From Clostridiaceae bacterium (lineage in GTDB: Bacteria > Bacillota > Clostridia > Oscillospirales > Acutalibacteraceae), in assembly GCA_016302625.1 (NCBI GenBank), contig JAEDNG010000042.1, positions 1 through 6,967 on the forward strand: a stretch of DNA of 6,967 bases, in the 5' to 3' direction. Of the stretch, positions 6,161 through 6,967 are shown in pieces. The translations under genes were made by a program, and so were the position numbers. Under the pieces are notes generated by a model that had not been told where the DNA came from, did not search any database, and saw nothing but the letters and a program-made list of their open reading frames with translations. Position 1 is the first letter of the stretch. Each line of letters opens with the position of its first letter.

Positions 6161-6856
6161 TTACTTATTCTCAATCAGCTCGTAAAGACTGTCTATAACC
6201 GTGCTAAGCGTTCCGATACCGTCTATAAGTCCCTCATCAACCGCTTTTTCTCCCGAAAGCACAGTGCCCACATCGGTTACAAGCTCATTAGTGTTCATCA
6301 TAAGCTCCGTAAAGCGTTGCTGCGTGATTTTGGAATTTCTCACAACAAAATCGGTTATTCTCGCCTGCATACGCGCAAAATGGTTCATGACCTGAGGCAC
6401 TCCGATTACAAGACCTGTCGTTCTTACGGGATGCACCGTCATCGTAGCTGAAGGCGCGATAAACGACCGCTTTGCCGAAACCGCAAGCGGCACTCCTATT
6501 GAATGACCGCCGCCGAGCACTAAAGAAACCGTGGGTTTTTTCATCCCCGAAATAAGCTCCGCAATCGCAAGTCCCGCCTCAACGTCTCCGCCGACGGTGT
6601 TTAGAATTACAAGCAAGCCTTCTATTTCACGGCTTTCCTCAACAGCCACAAGCTGCGGAATAACATGCTCGTATTTTGTAGTCTTATTCTGCTCGGGCAG
6701 TACATTGTGGCCCTCGATTTCACCTATTATGGTAAGGCAGTAAATCTTATGCTTGCCGTCAAAAGCGGAAACCGAACCCATTTCCTTTATTTCCTCAATT
6801 TCGGCTCTGCGTTTTTCGGATTTTTCGCTGTCTTTATTTTCATTGTTATTGTTCAT
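6161..6856 (-). CDS. tepA: TepA, ClpP-fold serine protease (translocation-enhancing protein family)
   Basis: A 231-residue protein of the ClpP/crotonase fold, closest by motif memory to Bacillus TepA (about 245 residues), which is encoded directly before spoIIIE there as here. Residues 1-25 are hydrophilic and rich in Asn, Lys and Glu; there is no signal peptide, so it should be cytoplasmic. Family motifs: NTVGGDVEAG (86-95), the nucleophile elbow GGGHSIGVPLAVSA (115-128) with S119, and SATMTVHPVRTTGLVIGVP (136-154) with H142. D195 in VTDVGT is the likely third catalytic residue; it sits two residues from the position expected from an ungapped ClpP comparison, as in other TepA-like proteins. 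Reported roles are in degrading or handling secretory signal peptides and preproteins; the substrate here is unknown. The frame is open back to 6913, but 6913 lies inside the promoter. The ATG at 6854-6856 has GGGAGGG 6 bases upstream and is the supported start. Confidence 0.93.
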   Translation of the reverse strand: MNNNNENKDSEKSEKRRAEIEEIKEMGSVSAFDGKHKIYCLTIIGEIEGHNVLPEQNKTTKYEHVIPQLVAVEESREIEGLLVILNTVGGDVEAGLAIAELISGMKKPTVSLVLGGGHSIGVPLAVSAKRSFIAPSATMTVHPVRTTGLVIGVPQVMNHFARMQARITDFVVRNSKITQQRFTELMMNTNELVTDVGTVLSGEKAVDEGLIDGIGTLSTVIDSLYELIENK

Positions 6857-6862
6857 TGCTTT

Positions 6863-6869
6863 CCCTCCC
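6863..6869 (-). promoter_or_regulatory. Ribosome binding site fixing the tepA start
   Basis: GGGAGGG on the minus strand lies 6 bases before the ATG at 6854-6856. This near-perfect site, downstream of the predicted transcript start, rules against the longer frame that opens at 6913. Confidence 0.85.
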
Positions 6870-6904
6870 ATGTTATTATGGAAGAAAAACCTTAAACAAT
6901 ACAT

Positions 6905-6933
6905 ATTATACATGTTTAAAATAAAACTTTCAA
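6905..6933 (-). promoter_or_regulatory. Sigma-A-type promoter of the tepA-ftsK-MBL-spoIVB cluster
   Basis: On the minus strand TTGAAA (6928-6933, five of six matches to TTGACA) and TATAAT (6905-6910, perfect) are separated by exactly 17 bases. Transcription should begin near 6897-6899, giving a leader of about 40 bases before the tepA ATG at 6856. It is the best promoter in the window and suggests vegetative expression of the cluster. Confidence 0.8.
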
Positions 6934-6967
6934 GTACATAAAAATAATTTGACTTTCCGAAATTTTT

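Noticed and set aside
6857..6913. N-terminal extension of TepA back to the upstream ATG at 6913
   Set aside because: Position 6913 falls in the spacer of the sigma-A promoter, upstream of the predicted transcript start, and the strong ribosome binding site serves the ATG at 6856.
1..6967. CRISPR arrays, tRNA or rRNA genes, complete insertion sequences, phage or defence systems
   Set aside because: No direct-repeat array, tRNA-like cloverleaf, transposase or recombinase motif, or defence gene was seen on either strand by reading.

Overview
The window reads as chromosomal DNA of an endospore-forming Firmicute, most likely a Clostridia member of the Oscillospiraceae/Ruminococcaceae kind. This is an inference from three things: a complete SpoIVB sporulation protease, a TepA-FtsK/SpoIIIE gene pair like that of Bacillus, and moderate base composition with AT-rich gaps. 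No 16S rRNA or other taxonomic marker is present. All five recognisable genes lie on the minus strand, so transcription runs from high to low coordinates.

Layout in transcription order. A good sigma-A-type promoter (6905-6933) precedes tepA (start at 6856), a ClpP-fold cytoplasmic serine protease. After a 45-base gap with its own strong ribosome binding site comes ftsK/spoIIIE (3647-6115), a membrane-anchored hexameric DNA pump. Its stop codon overlaps the TTG start of a secreted ComEC-type metallo-beta-lactamase-fold protein (2730-3650). After a 64-base AT-rich gap comes spoIVB (1412-2665), the PDZ-containing S55 protease that signals to the mother cell during sporulation. These four genes form a plausible single operon centred on DNA translocation, division and sporulation.

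From 872 to 1411 no convincing gene is present. The right part of this gap has a perfect 12-bp inverted repeat and short broken reading frames that may be the remains of an element. The left part is AT-rich and carries the promoter of the last gene.

That last gene (1-859, cut by the window edge) is an unusual fusion of an N-terminal XRE/Cro-type helix-turn-helix domain to a PfkB-family sugar kinase. It has no ATG start and appears to use TTG. It sits where spo0A is normally found downstream of spoIVB.

The strongest items for a second look are the XRE-PfkB fusion with possible operator-like repeats around its promoter, the ComEC-like exported hydrolase translationally coupled to a DNA pump, and the loss of the spoIVB-spo0A neighbourhood.
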